Of a stretch of DNA of 64,000 nt, positions 34,701-39,672 are shown in pieces; position 1 is the stretch's first letter, and each line of letters starts with the position of its first letter. The stretch is from Luscinia megarhynchos (taxonomy: Eukaryota > Chordata > Aves > Passeriformes > Turdidae). The notes below the pieces were generated by a model that saw only the letters and a program-made list of their open reading frames with translations, searched no databases and was not told the DNA's origin. The stretch covers positions 1,817,884 to 1,881,883 of the forward strand of contig CM067591.1 in assembly GCA_034336665.1 (NCBI GenBank). Reading direction: 5' to 3'. A program made the position numbers and the translations under genes.

Positions 34701-37700
34701 AGGTGACACTCTGGACACAGCTCGTGGTCACCTGTCCCAGCTCTGGCCACTCCGAGGGCTGTGGGGACAGCAGAGCCTCAGGGGACACTCCAGAACCCCT
34801 CCAGCCCCAAATTCCAGCCCCACATCCAACGGGAGAAGCTTCCAGCACCCCCCCAGGGCACCTCAATCCCCAAATTCCAGTCCCACATCCCATGGGAAAA
34901 GCTCCCAGAGTGGCTCCACCCCAAAATTCCAACCCCAAATCTCATGGGAAAGGCTCCCAGAGTGGCTCCATCCCCAAATTCCAGCCCCACCTCCCCTGGG
35001 AGAGGCTCCCAGCCCCCTGAAGGATTGGGATCCGCTCCCTGGGATACCTGGGAACGTTGGAATATCTCGTGGATGGCGTTGGAGAAGAGCTGGAGGCCGT
35101 GGAACAGCAGCTGCTTCACCATCACCTGCTCCCTGACAGAGTCAGGAGGGACCTGGGAGTGGGAGAAACGGGATTTGGGAATGCTGGGGTGAAGCTGGGG
35201 CTGGGAAAATGGGGTTTGGGAATGCTGGGGTGGGAATGGGGTCAGGGAATGGGGAAAGTGGGATTTGGGGGTCCAGGAAAGAAGAAAAGTGGGATGTATG
35301 GGTTCAGGAGCTCCAAGAGCTGCTGCTGGGATGCAGAAAAGTGGGATTTGGGGTCCAGGAAGGGCAAGAAAGAGGAAAAGTGAGATTTGGGGTCCAATAA
35401 AGAAGAAGAGTGAGATTTGGGGTCCAGGAAGGGCAGGAAAGGGGAAAAGTGGGATTTGGAACTCCCGAAACTCCAGGAGCTGCTGCCAGGGCTGGGAGCA
35501 GCACGGAGTGACCCTGAGGGATTGCAGGGAACGCTGACCCCACATCCCTGCTCCTCCTCCTCCTCCTCACCTGGGCCAGCAGCCGCCGAGGCCCGCCCGT
35601 GGCCCAGGCAGAAGCCACAGAGCCCAGGCAGCTCCTGGAGGCCGAGGGGCAGCTCCCTGCTCCTCCTGAGCAGCTCCCCGAGCTGGGCCAGCACGAACTG
35701 GGAACACTCCAGCAGCACCCGCAGAACCTTTCCGGAACGTTCCGCCCCCAGCGCCGCCCCGGCCCGGCACAGCGCCGGCCCCGCCGCCTGCACGCCGGCC
35801 GCGCCTTTGGCCAGCGCCCGGCTCAGCTGGACCCCGGCCTCCAGCAGCTCCAGAGGGGCTGCCAGGGAGCCCCCAGCTCCTGAAATGAACCCTCTGCAAT
35901 CCTGCAGGGCCTCCAGAGCCTCGCGGTGCCGCCGGGCTCTGCAGAGGTGGCGGCAGCGCTCCAGCGTGAGCTCCAGGTGACACAGGCAGCTCTGGGGGGG
36001 ACGAGGATGAGGAGTTTCATCCCTCAGGGTGTCCAGCAGCAGCTCCCCCAGCTGCCTGGCCAGGAAGAGCGGGCAGGGAGCTCTCTGGGACTCATAGAGG
36101 GCAGCGGCAGCCGCAGCGTTGTGGGCGGTGTGCGAGGTGAAGAAGGGAGGCTGCAGGGATTCGCGGCAGTCGCCGTCCCGAGACTCCAGCAGCAGCAGGA
36201 AGCGCAGGGCGCGGAGCCGGGCGGTCAGCACCGCCCTGCCCTCCTCCCTGGGCCTCTCGGGGCCGGCCAGGGCGGCTGCAGCCCTCCAGAGCACGCTGAA
36301 GCTACTGCGGGTGATGGTGGCCCACTCGCTGTCCTGGCGGCCGCGCCGCAGCCGCGCCCGCAGCAGCTCGGCCGCGCCCCAGGTGTGCGGCCCCGCCCAG
36401 CCCGCGGCGTTGCGCAGCACGTGGAACAGGATCTTCTCCAGGTACAGCTCAGGGGGCGAGGGGACCAGCTGCAGGTAGGTCTGGGCGGCCTCCTGGGCCA
36501 GGGCCAGCAGCTGGGCGCCGTGGGCCAGCAGCCCGCCGGGCCGGGCCAGCTGCTCCACGCAGGAGCGCAGGGCGCGGTCGCACAGCTGGACGCGGCGGGA
36601 GCGGGGCGCAGAGCGGCCGCGGAGGCTCTCCTGGGGAAAGAGGGGTCTGGGGTCAGGGCACAGTCCCTCAGGGGCATTTCCTGGGGAAAGAGGGGTCTGG
36701 GGTCAGGGCAGATTCTCTCAAGGATTATCTCCTGAGAAAAGAGGGGTTTGGGGTCAGAACTGAGCTCCTTGAGGGGCATTTCCTGGGGAAAGAGGGGTCT
36801 GGGGTCAGGGCAGATTCTCTCAAGGATTATCTCCTGGGGAAAGAGGGGTTTGGGGTCAAGGCAGAGCCACTCAGGGGGCATTTCCTGGGGAAAGAGGGGT
36901 TTGGGGACAGGGCACAGCCCCTTAATGAGCATTTCCTGGGGAAAGAGGGGTTTGGGGTCAGAGCAGATTCTCTGAATGGGCATTTCCTGGGGAAAGAGGG
37001 GTTTGGGGTCAGAACTGAGCTCCTTGAGGGGCATTTCCTGGGGAAAGAGGGGTTTGGGAGTCAGAGCAGAGCCCCTCAGGGGAATTTCCTGGGGAAAGAG
37101 GGGTTTGGGGTCAGAGCAGAGCCCCTCAGGGGAATTTCCTGGGGAAAGAGGGGTTTGGGGTCAGGGCAGATCTTCTGAATGGGCATTTCCTGGGGAAAGA
37201 GGGGTTTGGGGTCAGAACTGAGACCCTCAAGGGGAATTTCCTAGGGAAAAAGGGGTTTGGGGTCAGAGCAGAGCTCCTCAAGGGGCATTTCCTGGGAAAA
37301 TAGGGGTTTGGGATTAGAGTAGAGACCCTTGAGAGGCGTTTGCTAAGGAAAAGAGGGATTTGAGATCAGGGAAAAGCCCCTTGAGGGGCATTTCCTGGGG
37401 AAAGAGGGGTTTGGGGTCAGGGCAGATCCTTTCAAGGATTATCTTGTGGGGAAAAGAGGGATTTGGGGTCAGAGCAGAACCCCCTCAAGGGTTATTTCCT
37501 GGGGAAAAAAGGGGTTTGGGATTAGAGCAGAGCTCCTTGAGGGGCATTTTCTGGGGAAAGAGGGAATCAGAACCAGCTCAAACTCCCCAGAGATCTCATA
37601 GTGGGATCTAGGAACTTTCCTGGGAAAAGCAAGAACCAGAGCCCTGAACCCAGCCCAGAACCCCCAGAGGAGGAATCAGATCCCAGAACCCCCCAGAGGA

Positions 37701-37851
37701 GGGATCAGAGCCCAGAACCCCCCAGAGCAGGGATCAGAGAGGGATCAGGGCCCCTCTGGCTCACCCGAATCTTCTCCAGGCGCTGCTCGATGCCGGCCCA
37801 GCCGTCCATGGGTCCGTCCGTGGGTCTGTCCGTGGGCCCGTCCGTCTCCAT
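7513..37851 (-). CDS. ESPL1: Separase, multi-exon; several exons missing or frame-disturbed
   Basis: Cysteine protease of the caspase-like C50 family. Once securin is destroyed it cuts the cohesin kleisin at anaphase. About 25 minus-strand coding exons line up in order with human separase (about 2,120 residues) from start to stop. The N-terminal helical region is in exons 1-18, the acidic and charged linker in exons 19-20, and the protease domain in exons 23-25. The catalytic His lies in Y-A-G-H-G-A-G (codon 8988-8990) and the catalytic Cys in L-L-F-G-C-S-S-A (codon 8910-8912), both in exon 24. The protein ends [12 protein letters not shown]. Exons for a few hundred residues upstream of the protease core are absent around the N gap. 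Exons 2, 8, 16, 18, 19 and 22 need small frame changes. The upstream ATG at 37,851 is in frame with a second at 37,809; an in-frame TGA lies just above. Confidence 0.9.
7740..8820. repeat. ESPL1 intron 24 minisatellites
   Basis: 7,740-8,330 repeats AGAGAGACCCCAAAATCC and CCAAAATGGGGCTGTGAGAA units. 8,390-8,800 repeats CACCCAGAGCCCCCCAAA units. No exon-like sequence. Confidence 0.8.
8836..9000 (-). CDS. ESPL1: ESPL1 coding exon 24, both catalytic residues
   Basis: Encodes [13 protein letters not shown] and [15 protein letters not shown], carrying the protease His and Cys. Acceptor CCCCCCCAG|C; donor GGCTG|GTGAGC. The exon is complete and undamaged here. Confidence 0.95.
9076..9970 (-). repeat. 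Array of six extra copies of the exon 24 head in intron 23
   Basis: Copies of the exon 24 acceptor and first 45 or so bases lie near 9,081-9,131, 9,238-9,288, 9,351-9,392, 9,508-9,553, 9,753-9,805 and 9,935-9,968. Spacers are AAACTGAGCCTAAACTGATC-type repeats. On the minus strand most copies still read CCAG then Y-A-G-H-G. Confidence 0.85.
9971..10865. repeat. CCCCAAATCCAAC minisatellite, ESPL1 intron 23
   Basis: Short degenerate units of CCCCAAATCCAACCCCAAAT type with no exon signal. Confidence 0.8.
10896..10979 (-). CDS. ESPL1: ESPL1 coding exon 23
   Basis: E-P-G-W-Q-G-V-A-G, then [15 protein letters not shown], matches the segment just before the catalytic His. Donor TACAT|GTGAGA leaves two bases that pair with exon 24 to read I-Y-A-G-H. 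Confidence 0.9.
10980..11180 (-). repeat. Exon 23 head repeated up to the assembly gap
   Basis: The acceptor and first 25-30 bases of exon 23 recur at about 11,046-11,082 and 11,137-11,173. The period is 91-92 bp, with GGGAAAAATGGG spacers. The array runs straight into the N run, so its true length is unknown. Confidence 0.85.
11181..11280. other. Assembly gap (100 N)
   Basis: A run of exactly 100 N, the usual mark for a gap of unknown size. It lies inside ESPL1, between exons 22 and 23. Confidence 0.99.
11281..11810. other. AT-rich stretch beside the gap, unlike its surroundings
   Basis: AT-rich, non-repetitive at first (TGTGTTTTAAAATATATG), then GGAGGATG-rich at 11,580-11,720. No exon could be found. 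Composition changes abruptly from the GC-rich introns on both sides. Confidence 0.7.
11830..12560. repeat. Higher-order repeat of about 190 bp
   Basis: A block with GGCACTAGGGAGTGGCAC and GACAGCTGGCACAC recurs near 11,935, 12,112 and 12,312, separated by CATCACCCCAAATCCCATC repeats. Confidence 0.75.
12660..13490. repeat. GAATTTGGGATTCCCA minisatellite
   Basis: Units of about 24 bp (GGGAATTTGGGATTCCCAGT). Many reading frames run through it because it lacks stops, but none resembles separase. Confidence 0.85.
13516..13730 (-). CDS. ESPL1: ESPL1 coding exon 22 (borders uncertain)
   Basis: [12 protein letters not shown] matches human L-A-R-I-Q-R-L-F-S-F. Upstream, [12 protein letters not shown] matches in a different frame. 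Acceptor CCCCACAG|GAAGAGG does not fit the phase left by exon 21. The best 3' border is a GC donor, TTCAG|GCAAGC. Direct CCCAGGATGGTT repeats inside may explain the frame trouble. Confidence 0.55.
13790..15250. repeat. ESPL1 intron 21 minisatellites
   Basis: 13,790-14,935 repeats GGGATTTGGGGATGGGAATT units with a higher-order period near 300 bp. 14,935-15,250 repeats GGGACACCGGGAGGTGACA. Confidence 0.8.
15273..15486 (-). CDS. ESPL1: ESPL1 coding exon 21
   Basis: [19 protein letters not shown] and [11 protein letters not shown] match human C-P-P-S-G-L-Y-A-H-L-C-R-F-L-A-L-C-L-G. Acceptor CCCCGCAG|GTG; the donor is probably GCGCG|GTGCGC. Confidence 0.85.
15487..16080 (-). repeat. Exon 21 acceptor-like repeat array in intron 20
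   Basis: About 12 units of roughly 40 bp. On the minus strand each reads CCCTCTGTCCCCAGGTGTCC, nearly the same as the true exon 21 acceptor CCCTCTCCCCGCAGGTGTCC. Examples start near 15,519, 15,548, 15,586, 15,673, 15,716, 15,752, 15,796 and 15,834. Confidence 0.8.
16081..16600. repeat. Purine-rich stretch then CCCCAAATCC repeat, intron 20
   Basis: 16,081-16,240 is GA-rich. 16,255-16,600 is a CCCCAAATCCCCC repeat. No exon signal. Confidence 0.7.
16608..16691 (-). CDS. ESPL1: ESPL1 coding exon 20
   Basis: Weakly conserved linker, [19 protein letters not shown]. It is placed by acceptor TTTTGCAG|GTG, donor CCCG|GTGAGC and matching phase 1 on both sides. Confidence 0.6.
16793..17572 (-). CDS. 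ESPL1: ESPL1 coding exon 19, charged linker
   Basis: Starts [11 protein letters not shown], matching human V-N-F-S-D-D-S-D-L-E-D-P. It ends with an 11-Glu run then [10 protein letters not shown], matching the human M-S-F-E-I-L region. Between them lies a repeat-built Lys/Glu/Asn stretch ([11 protein letters not shown] type). The start and end are open in different frames; a run of nine A (minus strand, about 17,382-17,390) is the likely switch point. Acceptor TTTTCCAG|GTG, donor CCCCAG|GTGAGA. Confidence 0.8.
16825..16857. repeat. CTC/GAG trinucleotide run coding poly-Glu
   Basis: Uninterrupted CTC repeat on the plus strand, GAG on the coding strand, giving a run of Glu just before M-S-F-E-L. 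Confidence 0.9.
17573..18130. repeat. Pyrimidine-rich intron 18 of ESPL1
   Basis: Repeats of TTTCCCTCCCCAAATTTTCC type on the plus strand, mostly C, T and A runs. No exon. Confidence 0.7.
18145..18709 (-). CDS. ESPL1: ESPL1 coding exon 18, frame disturbed
   Basis: [20 protein letters not shown] matches human E-P-W-R-A-S-L-L-L-I-W-A-L-T-K-L. Later G-P-F-T-I-F-S matches V-P-F-T-V-F-E, and K-I-R leads into exon 19, but each part is in a different frame. Acceptor CTCCCAG|GC (phase 1) and donor AGG|GTGAGT are good. Confidence 0.7.
18715..19367 (-). repeat. Repeat array containing exon 17 donor-like units, intron 17
   Basis: Minus-strand units contain TCTGCAGG followed by GTGATTCTGGG or a close variant, mirroring the true exon 17 end TCTGCAGG|GTGATT, mixed with GGAATGGGGACA spacers. 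Several units (near 19,305, 19,122, 19,027 and 18,805) keep the motif. Confidence 0.7.
19368..19859 (-). CDS. ESPL1: ESPL1 coding exon 17
   Basis: [14 protein letters not shown] matches human [33 protein letters not shown] matches C-D-C-S-L-C-A-S-P-V-L-T-A-V-C-L-R-W. Acceptor TTGCAG|AC and donor CAGG|GTGATT agree in phase 1. The last 20 codons are Gly-rich and may be drift or repeat. Confidence 0.85.
19860..20452 (-). repeat. 60-bp array copying the exon 17 acceptor, intron 16
   Basis: About nine units. On the minus strand each carries CCAGACCCCAAGCCCCTCTG or a close variant, the same as the real exon 17 head CAGACCCCAAGCCCCTGTGG. Unit borders fall near 19,919, 19,979, 20,039, 20,097, 20,168, 20,228, 20,303 and 20,374. 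Confidence 0.85.
20453..20563 (-). CDS. ESPL1: ESPL1 coding exon 16, one-base frame problem
   Basis: Begins C-S-W-F-L-V-L, matching human C-A-L-F-L-V-L. It continues one frame over as [18 protein letters not shown], matching K-G-E-L-E-L-A-R...Q-S-D-L. A single extra T in GTGCTTGCAG would explain it. Acceptor CCTCAG|G, donor ACTG|GTGAGC. Confidence 0.8.
20900..21785 (-). repeat. CAGTGACCC array with extra exon 15 donor copies, intron 15
   Basis: Short units CCCAGTGACCCCAATCCCAC. Within it, copies of the exon 15 end (CAGGCCGCCCGCTG|GTCAGTGCTG) recur near 21,545-21,590 and 21,674-21,718, with a worn copy near 20,960-21,000. Confidence 0.85.
21786..21942 (-). CDS. ESPL1: ESPL1 coding exon 15
   Basis: [20 protein letters not shown] and [11 protein letters not shown] match human K-W-Q-V-L-S-E-V-L-S-C-S-E-K-L-V and A-K-A-F-C-L-E-A-L-K-L. 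It joins exon 14 in phase 1 although about 45 human residues between them are not represented. Confidence 0.88.
21960..23430. repeat. ESPL1 intron 14 repeats
   Basis: GGGAACACTGGGACA units at 21,960-22,120, then a degenerate CATTCCCATCCACTGACCCC array to about 23,030. 23,030-23,430 is less repetitive, with three CCTCCACCTCTCCCAATCCC units near 23,265-23,345. No convincing exon for the missing human segment. Confidence 0.65.
23442..23613 (-). CDS. ESPL1: ESPL1 coding exon 14
   Basis: [12 protein letters not shown] and [15 protein letters not shown] match human G-V-S-L-L-L-S-V-L-R-D-P and K-A-W-Y-L-L-R-V-Q-V-L-Q-L-V-A. Acceptor TTCCCAG|GTG, donor CAGG|GTCAGA. Confidence 0.9.
23614..23935 (-). 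repeat. Two extra copies of the exon 14 head, intron 13
   Basis: The acceptor plus about 30 bases of exon 14 recur at 23,738-23,770 and 23,896-23,928 (CCCAGGTGGATCAGGG on the minus strand), about 155 bp apart. Confidence 0.85.
23936..24325. repeat. Homopurine tract GGGGGAAAAAA
   Basis: About 390 bp of G and A only on the plus strand apart from a few T and one C near the ends. It is polypyrimidine in the ESPL1 transcript. Confidence 0.95.
24412..24537 (-). CDS. ESPL1: ESPL1 coding exon 13, GC donor
   Basis: [25 protein letters not shown] and E-L align with human L-H-L-E-E-A-A-S-S-L and D-T-Y-L-L-L-S-L-T-C-D-L-L-R-S-Q-L. Acceptor CCTCCCAG|GTG. The only fitting donor is GC: AGCCAG|GCAAAC. Confidence 0.8.
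24538..25350. repeat. Purine-rich array GGGGAAAGGGACAAAAACAC, intron 12
   Basis: About 800 bp of near-homopurine units with scattered CAC, ending in AAATAAAAAAGGGGGAAAG repeats. Confidence 0.95.
25380..25834 (-). repeat. GGATTTATTCAGGATTCCCC array with an extra exon 12 end
   Basis: Short units plus a 60-bp copy of the exon 12 end and donor at 25,695-25,754, about 138 bp from the real one at 25,833-25,892. Confidence 0.85.
25835..25969 (-). CDS. ESPL1: ESPL1 coding exon 12
   Basis: [14 protein letters not shown] and [12 protein letters not shown] match human P-M-Q-A-L-E-V-L-L-L-L-R-I-V and L-L-L-T-L-G-C-P-S-Y-A-Q. Phase 0 on both sides; donor CCCAG|GTAAAT. Confidence 0.92.
25985..26770. repeat. 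23-24-bp minisatellite, intron 11
   Basis: About 32 units of CATCCCAAACCCACCCTGGG. It opens long frames on both strands that are only repeat. Confidence 0.95.
26780..28230. repeat. Pyrimidine-rich array CTCCTCTTCATCCCAAATTC, intron 11
   Basis: About 1.45 kb of CCCTCCTCTTCATCCCAAAT units, some in a higher-order arrangement (the block at 27,400-27,490 recurs at 27,510-27,610). Confidence 0.95.
28283..28422 (-). CDS. ESPL1: ESPL1 coding exon 11
   Basis: [14 protein letters not shown] and [12 protein letters not shown] match human C-L-D-Q-A-L-A-L-W-K-E-L-L-T and A-S-L-Q-I-L-A-A-L-Y-Q-L. Acceptor CCCCCAG|CT in phase 1. Confidence 0.92.
28480..29335. repeat. CCCCTCCAGGACCCCAAAAT minisatellite, intron 10
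   Basis: Units of CTTCCCACCCCTCCAGGACC and related sequence, with a CACTGATCCCAAAAACTCCC variant. No exon. Confidence 0.85.
29341..29461 (-). CDS. ESPL1: ESPL1 coding exon 10
   Basis: [18 protein letters not shown] is a weakly conserved linker (human R-D-R-R-A-Q-A-P). Placed by CCCCAG acceptor, GCGCG|GTGAGA donor and phase fit with exons 9 and 11. Confidence 0.7.
29500..30960. repeat. ATTCCAGGATTCACCAAAAT minisatellite, intron 9
   Basis: Units with CCCAAAAATCCCGGGAAAAT and a longer period that includes AGGAAGGGTTTGGGGCATGC. No exon. Confidence 0.9.
30968..31127 (-). CDS. ESPL1: ESPL1 coding exon 9
   Basis: [13 protein letters not shown] and [15 protein letters not shown] match human S-A-L-D-A-I-R-E-A-L-Q-L-L and K-A-Q-A-L-L-W-L-Y-I-C-T-L-E-A. 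Donor AAAAG|GTGGGG, phase 0. Confidence 0.93.
31190..32270. repeat. GGGATCAGGACTGGGATGGG minisatellite, intron 8
   Basis: Short units in higher-order blocks; about 31,395-31,530 recurs nearly unchanged at 31,555-31,690. Confidence 0.9.
32276..32639 (-). CDS. ESPL1: ESPL1 coding exon 8, with a 13-bp duplication and a coding minisatellite
   Basis: [10 protein letters not shown], then in another frame [14 protein letters not shown], and [12 protein letters not shown], match human K-T-L-R-D-S-L, E-E-L-Q-A-Y-K-A-V-R-A and A-T-H-L-V-E-L-A-Q-V-L-C. The frame change lies at a 13-bp duplication. The exon also holds an 18-bp array coding G-D-P-P-G-T repeats not present in human. Acceptor CCCCAG|G, donor GACTG|GTGGGT. 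Confidence 0.88.
32370..32475. repeat. 18-bp coding minisatellite inside ESPL1 exon 8
   Basis: Five units of GGGGGGTCCCCGGTTCCA type on the plus strand, coding G-D-P-P-G-[TA] on the minus strand. The length keeps the frame. Confidence 0.9.
32640..33040. repeat. ESPL1 intron 7
   Basis: From 32,745 a degenerate CCCATCCCAATCCCTCC repeat; 32,640-32,745 is non-repetitive without coding similarity. Confidence 0.65.
33046..33170 (-). CDS. ESPL1: ESPL1 coding exon 7
   Basis: [19 protein letters not shown] matches human M-A-E-P-V-T-F-W-V-R-V-K-M-D-A-A-R-A-G. Several TTCCCAG acceptors lie in tandem; 33,170 or 33,149 both keep the frame. Donor CTGCG|GTGAGG. Confidence 0.88.
33327..33455 (-). CDS. ESPL1: ESPL1 coding exon 6
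   Basis: [12 protein letters not shown] matches human [12 protein letters not shown]. Acceptor CCCCACAG|CTG, donor TCCCAG|GTACTG, phase 0. A copy of the exon end (CCAGCCATCCCAGGTGCTGG) lies at about 33,265-33,290 in the next intron. Confidence 0.93.
33456..34028. repeat. CCCAGTATGGCCAGGGATC and CCCCAGTATCCC repeats, intron 5
   Basis: 33,475-33,640 repeats a 57-bp unit with AGTATGGCCAGGGATC. 33,640-34,028 is a CCCAGTATCCCCAGTGTCCC array. CCCAGTACC variants resemble the exon 5 and exon 6 donors. Confidence 0.85.
34029..34165 (-). CDS. ESPL1: ESPL1 coding exon 5
   Basis: [20 protein letters not shown] and L-C-R align with human [23 protein letters not shown]. Acceptor GCCCCAG|CT (phase 1), donor CAGG|GTACTG. 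Confidence 0.88.
34170..34630. repeat. ESPL1 intron 4 repeats
   Basis: GGGGCAGAGTGACCAA units at 34,185-34,285 and CACAGAGTGACCCCCCAGGA units at 34,300-34,540. Confidence 0.85.
34638..34758 (-). CDS. ESPL1: ESPL1 coding exon 4
   Basis: [15 protein letters not shown] matches human C-K-S-T-V-V-W-M-L-E-A-L-E-G-L. Acceptor CCCCACAG|CCC, donor ACTG|GTCAGT, phase 1. Confidence 0.9.
35048..35152 (-). CDS. ESPL1: ESPL1 coding exon 3
   Basis: [20 protein letters not shown] matches human L-Q-M-Y-F-Q-G-L-H-L-Y-T-V-V-V-Y-D-F. Acceptor CTCCCAG|GTC, donor TCCCAG|GTATCC, phase 0. Confidence 0.85.
35153..35570. repeat. ESPL1 intron 2
   Basis: GTGGGATTTGGGGTCCAGGA units, with about 45-bp periodicity between 35,250 and 35,465. 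No exon. Confidence 0.8.
35571..36630 (-). CDS. ESPL1: ESPL1 coding exon 2 (1,060 bp)
   Basis: [15 protein letters not shown] matches human [30 protein letters not shown] matches L-C-L-L-E-L-T-L-E-H-C-R-R-F-C. Acceptor TTTCCCCAG|GAG. The last 25-30 bases fit the next exon only in a shifted frame (R-R-L-L-A-Q), so a small indel near 35,600 is possible. Donor CCCAG|GTGAGG. Confidence 0.9.
36631..37600 (-). repeat. 51-bp array copying the exon 2 acceptor, intron 1
   Basis: About 18 units. On the minus strand nearly all read CCTCTTTCCCCAGGA, the same bases as the true acceptor of exon 2. Examples start near 36,681, 36,783, 36,834, 36,882, 36,934, 36,988, 37,038 and 37,090. Confidence 0.9.
37765..37851 (-). 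CDS. ESPL1: ESPL1 coding exon 1
   Basis: [20 protein letters not shown], then I-E-Q-R-L-E-K-I-R. The exon probably begins at a CCCCCAG acceptor (37,891) with 40 bases of 5' UTR. The first 14 codons are a GACGGACCCACG-type repeat, so the ATG at 37,809 may be the original start. Donor CGG|GTGAGC keeps frame with exon 2. Confidence 0.7.
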
Positions 37852-37919
37852 CCCGGGGGCTTCTCGTGAGGGGCTTCAATGTGATGCGGGGCTGGGGGAG
37901 CAAGGGGAGGTGTGGGACC

Positions 37920-38590
37920 CCCAGAACTCCCCAAATCCCCAAACCCAGAGCCCTCCAAACCCCATTTCTTTGTGGGCTAGAGCACCCCCAGCCCCAATTT
38001 CTGACACCCCCAGCCCCACTGAGGGTCTCCAGCCCCATTCCTTTCCCCCCCCAAAGCCCCCAGCCCCAATTTCTCTGACACCCCCAGCCCCACTGAGGGT
38101 CTCCAGCCCCATTCCCTTTCCCCCCAAAGCCCCCAGCCCCAATTTCTGACACCCCCAGCCCCACTGGGGGTCTCCAGCCCCATTCCTTTCCCCCCAAAGC
38201 CCCCAGCCCCACTTCCGACACCCCCAGCCCCCACTGGGGGTTTCCAGCCCCATTCCTTTCCCCCAAAGCCCCCCAGCCCAAATTTCTGACACTCCCAGCC
38301 CCACTGGGGGTCTCCAGCCCCATTCCTTTCCCCCCAACGCCCCCCAGCCCCAATTTCTCTGACACCCCAGCCCCAATTTCTAACACGCCCAGCTCCCACT
38401 GGGGGTCTCCAGTCCCATTCTCTTCCCCCTAACCCCCCACCCCCATTCCCCAGCTCCTCTGAAGGGGTCAGGTCACCCCCAATCTCCTCACTCAGGGCAC
38501 ACAGCCCCCCTGACCCCAATTCCTGACCCCCAGCCCCATTTCCAGCCCTTGCCCCCACTCCCTGCCCCCTCAGAGAGGCCCAGGCCCACC
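37920..38590. repeat. About 70-bp minisatellite in the ESPL1 5' intron
   Basis: Six to eight units built on CACCCCCAGCCCCACTGGGG, TCTCCAGCCCCATTCC and TTTCCCCCCAAAGCCC. Confidence 0.85.
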
Positions 38591-38757
38591 CCACCCCCGC
38601 AGGCCTCCCGCGGCTTTCACCCCGCGCCCCTCACCCGCGCCCCCACAGGTCCCTCTGCCCCTCCCCCGGCTCCCTGAGGGTGTCTCAGCGCCCCAAATCC
38701 CCCCCAGGGACCCCCAAATTCCCCCGGGCCGGGCTGCGCTGCGCCCCCCCCCCTCAC

Positions 38758-38784
38758 GCTGCGTTGCTGCTCCGCCGCCGTTCG
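38758..38784 (-). other. ESPL1: Likely ESPL1 transcription start and tiny non-coding exon
   Basis: A GCAGC|GTGAGG donor at 38,758 lies just downstream of the promoter elements. This suggests a short 5' UTR exon starting somewhere between 38,765 and 38,784. Inference from position only. Confidence 0.4.
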
Positions 38785-38883
38785 TTCAAACCGCGGCCGC
38801 AGCCAATCAGCGCGCGGCACCGCCCAGCGGCGTCCCAATCAGCGCGCGGCATGCCACGCGCGGGGCATCACGGGAGTTGTAGT
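38785..38883 (-). promoter_or_regulatory. ESPL1: ESPL1 core promoter: ZNF143-like site, two CCAAT boxes, CHR
   Basis: In minus-strand order: ACTACAACTCCCGTGATGC (38,883-38,865), which fits the ZNF143/THAP11 SBS motif. Then ATTGG at 38,839-38,835 and at 38,807-38,803, inverted CCAAT boxes 32 bp apart. Then TTTGAA (38,790-38,785), the CHR core. The CpG-rich setting and this order are typical of G2/M genes bound by NF-Y and DREAM/MMB, which suits separase. Confidence 0.7.
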
Positions 38884-38889
38884 CCGCGC

Positions 38890-39055
38890 TCCGGCACGCG
38901 CGCTTTTTGTGCGCCTGCGCGGGGCGGGGCGCGGTTAATGATGGGGCGGGGTCAGCGGGGAGGGGGCGTGGCCGGGGTGGGACCCCCGGGATTTGGGGGG
39001 CGGGGGGAGGGGGGGGATCCCCGGGATACGGAGGAGGAATTCGGGGAGGGGTGTC
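38890..39055. other. CpG-rich flank of the ESPL1 promoter
   Basis: GC-rich, CpG-rich, non-repetitive sequence with GGGGCGGGG boxes. It may also drive divergent transcription, but no gene to the right is recognisable. Confidence 0.5.
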
Positions 39056-39560
39056 CCCGTGTCCGTGTGTCCCCGTGTCCGTGTGTCCCCGTGTCCCCTC
39101 GGGGCAGGCAGAGCAGGGCAGTGTGCCACACCCGGGGCCGCTGTCCCCCTGTCCCCGTGTCCCTTTGTCCCACTGTCCCCGTGTCCCCATTTCCTGTCCC
39201 CATGCCCCCGTGTCTCTCCGTCCCTCTGTCCCCCATATCCCTCTGTCCCTCTGTCCCTGTGTCCCCTTGTCCCCCTGTCCTGTCCCCATGTCCTTCTGTC
39301 CCCCTGTCCCTTTTGTCTCCCCTGTCCCCCGTCCCCCTGTCCCCGTGTCCCTCTGTCCCTTTGCCCCTTTCTCCCCCTGTCCTGTCCCCCTGTCCCCCTG
39401 TCCTGTCCCTCTGTCCCCCTGTCCTGTCCCCCTGTCCCCCTGTCCCCCTGTCCTGTCCCCCTGTCCCCCCTGTCCTGTCCCTCTGTCCCCTGTCCTGTCC
39501 CCTGTCCCCCTGTCCCCCTGTCCTGTCCCCCTGTCCCCCTGTCCTGTCCTGTCCCTCCCT
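39056..39560. repeat. CTGTCCCC minisatellite
   Basis: About 500 bp of CTGTCCCCCTGTCCTGTCCC. Long frames cross it in all directions only because it lacks stop codons. Confidence 0.95.
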
Positions 39561-39672
39561 GCAGTACCCCACGCTGCCACCAGGAGGAGCCGCAGCCCGC
39601 GGGAGGCTCCGGGTGACGTTTTTGGGGCTCCCTAAAACAAAACAAAATTAAAGGAATAAAAATCACTTTATT

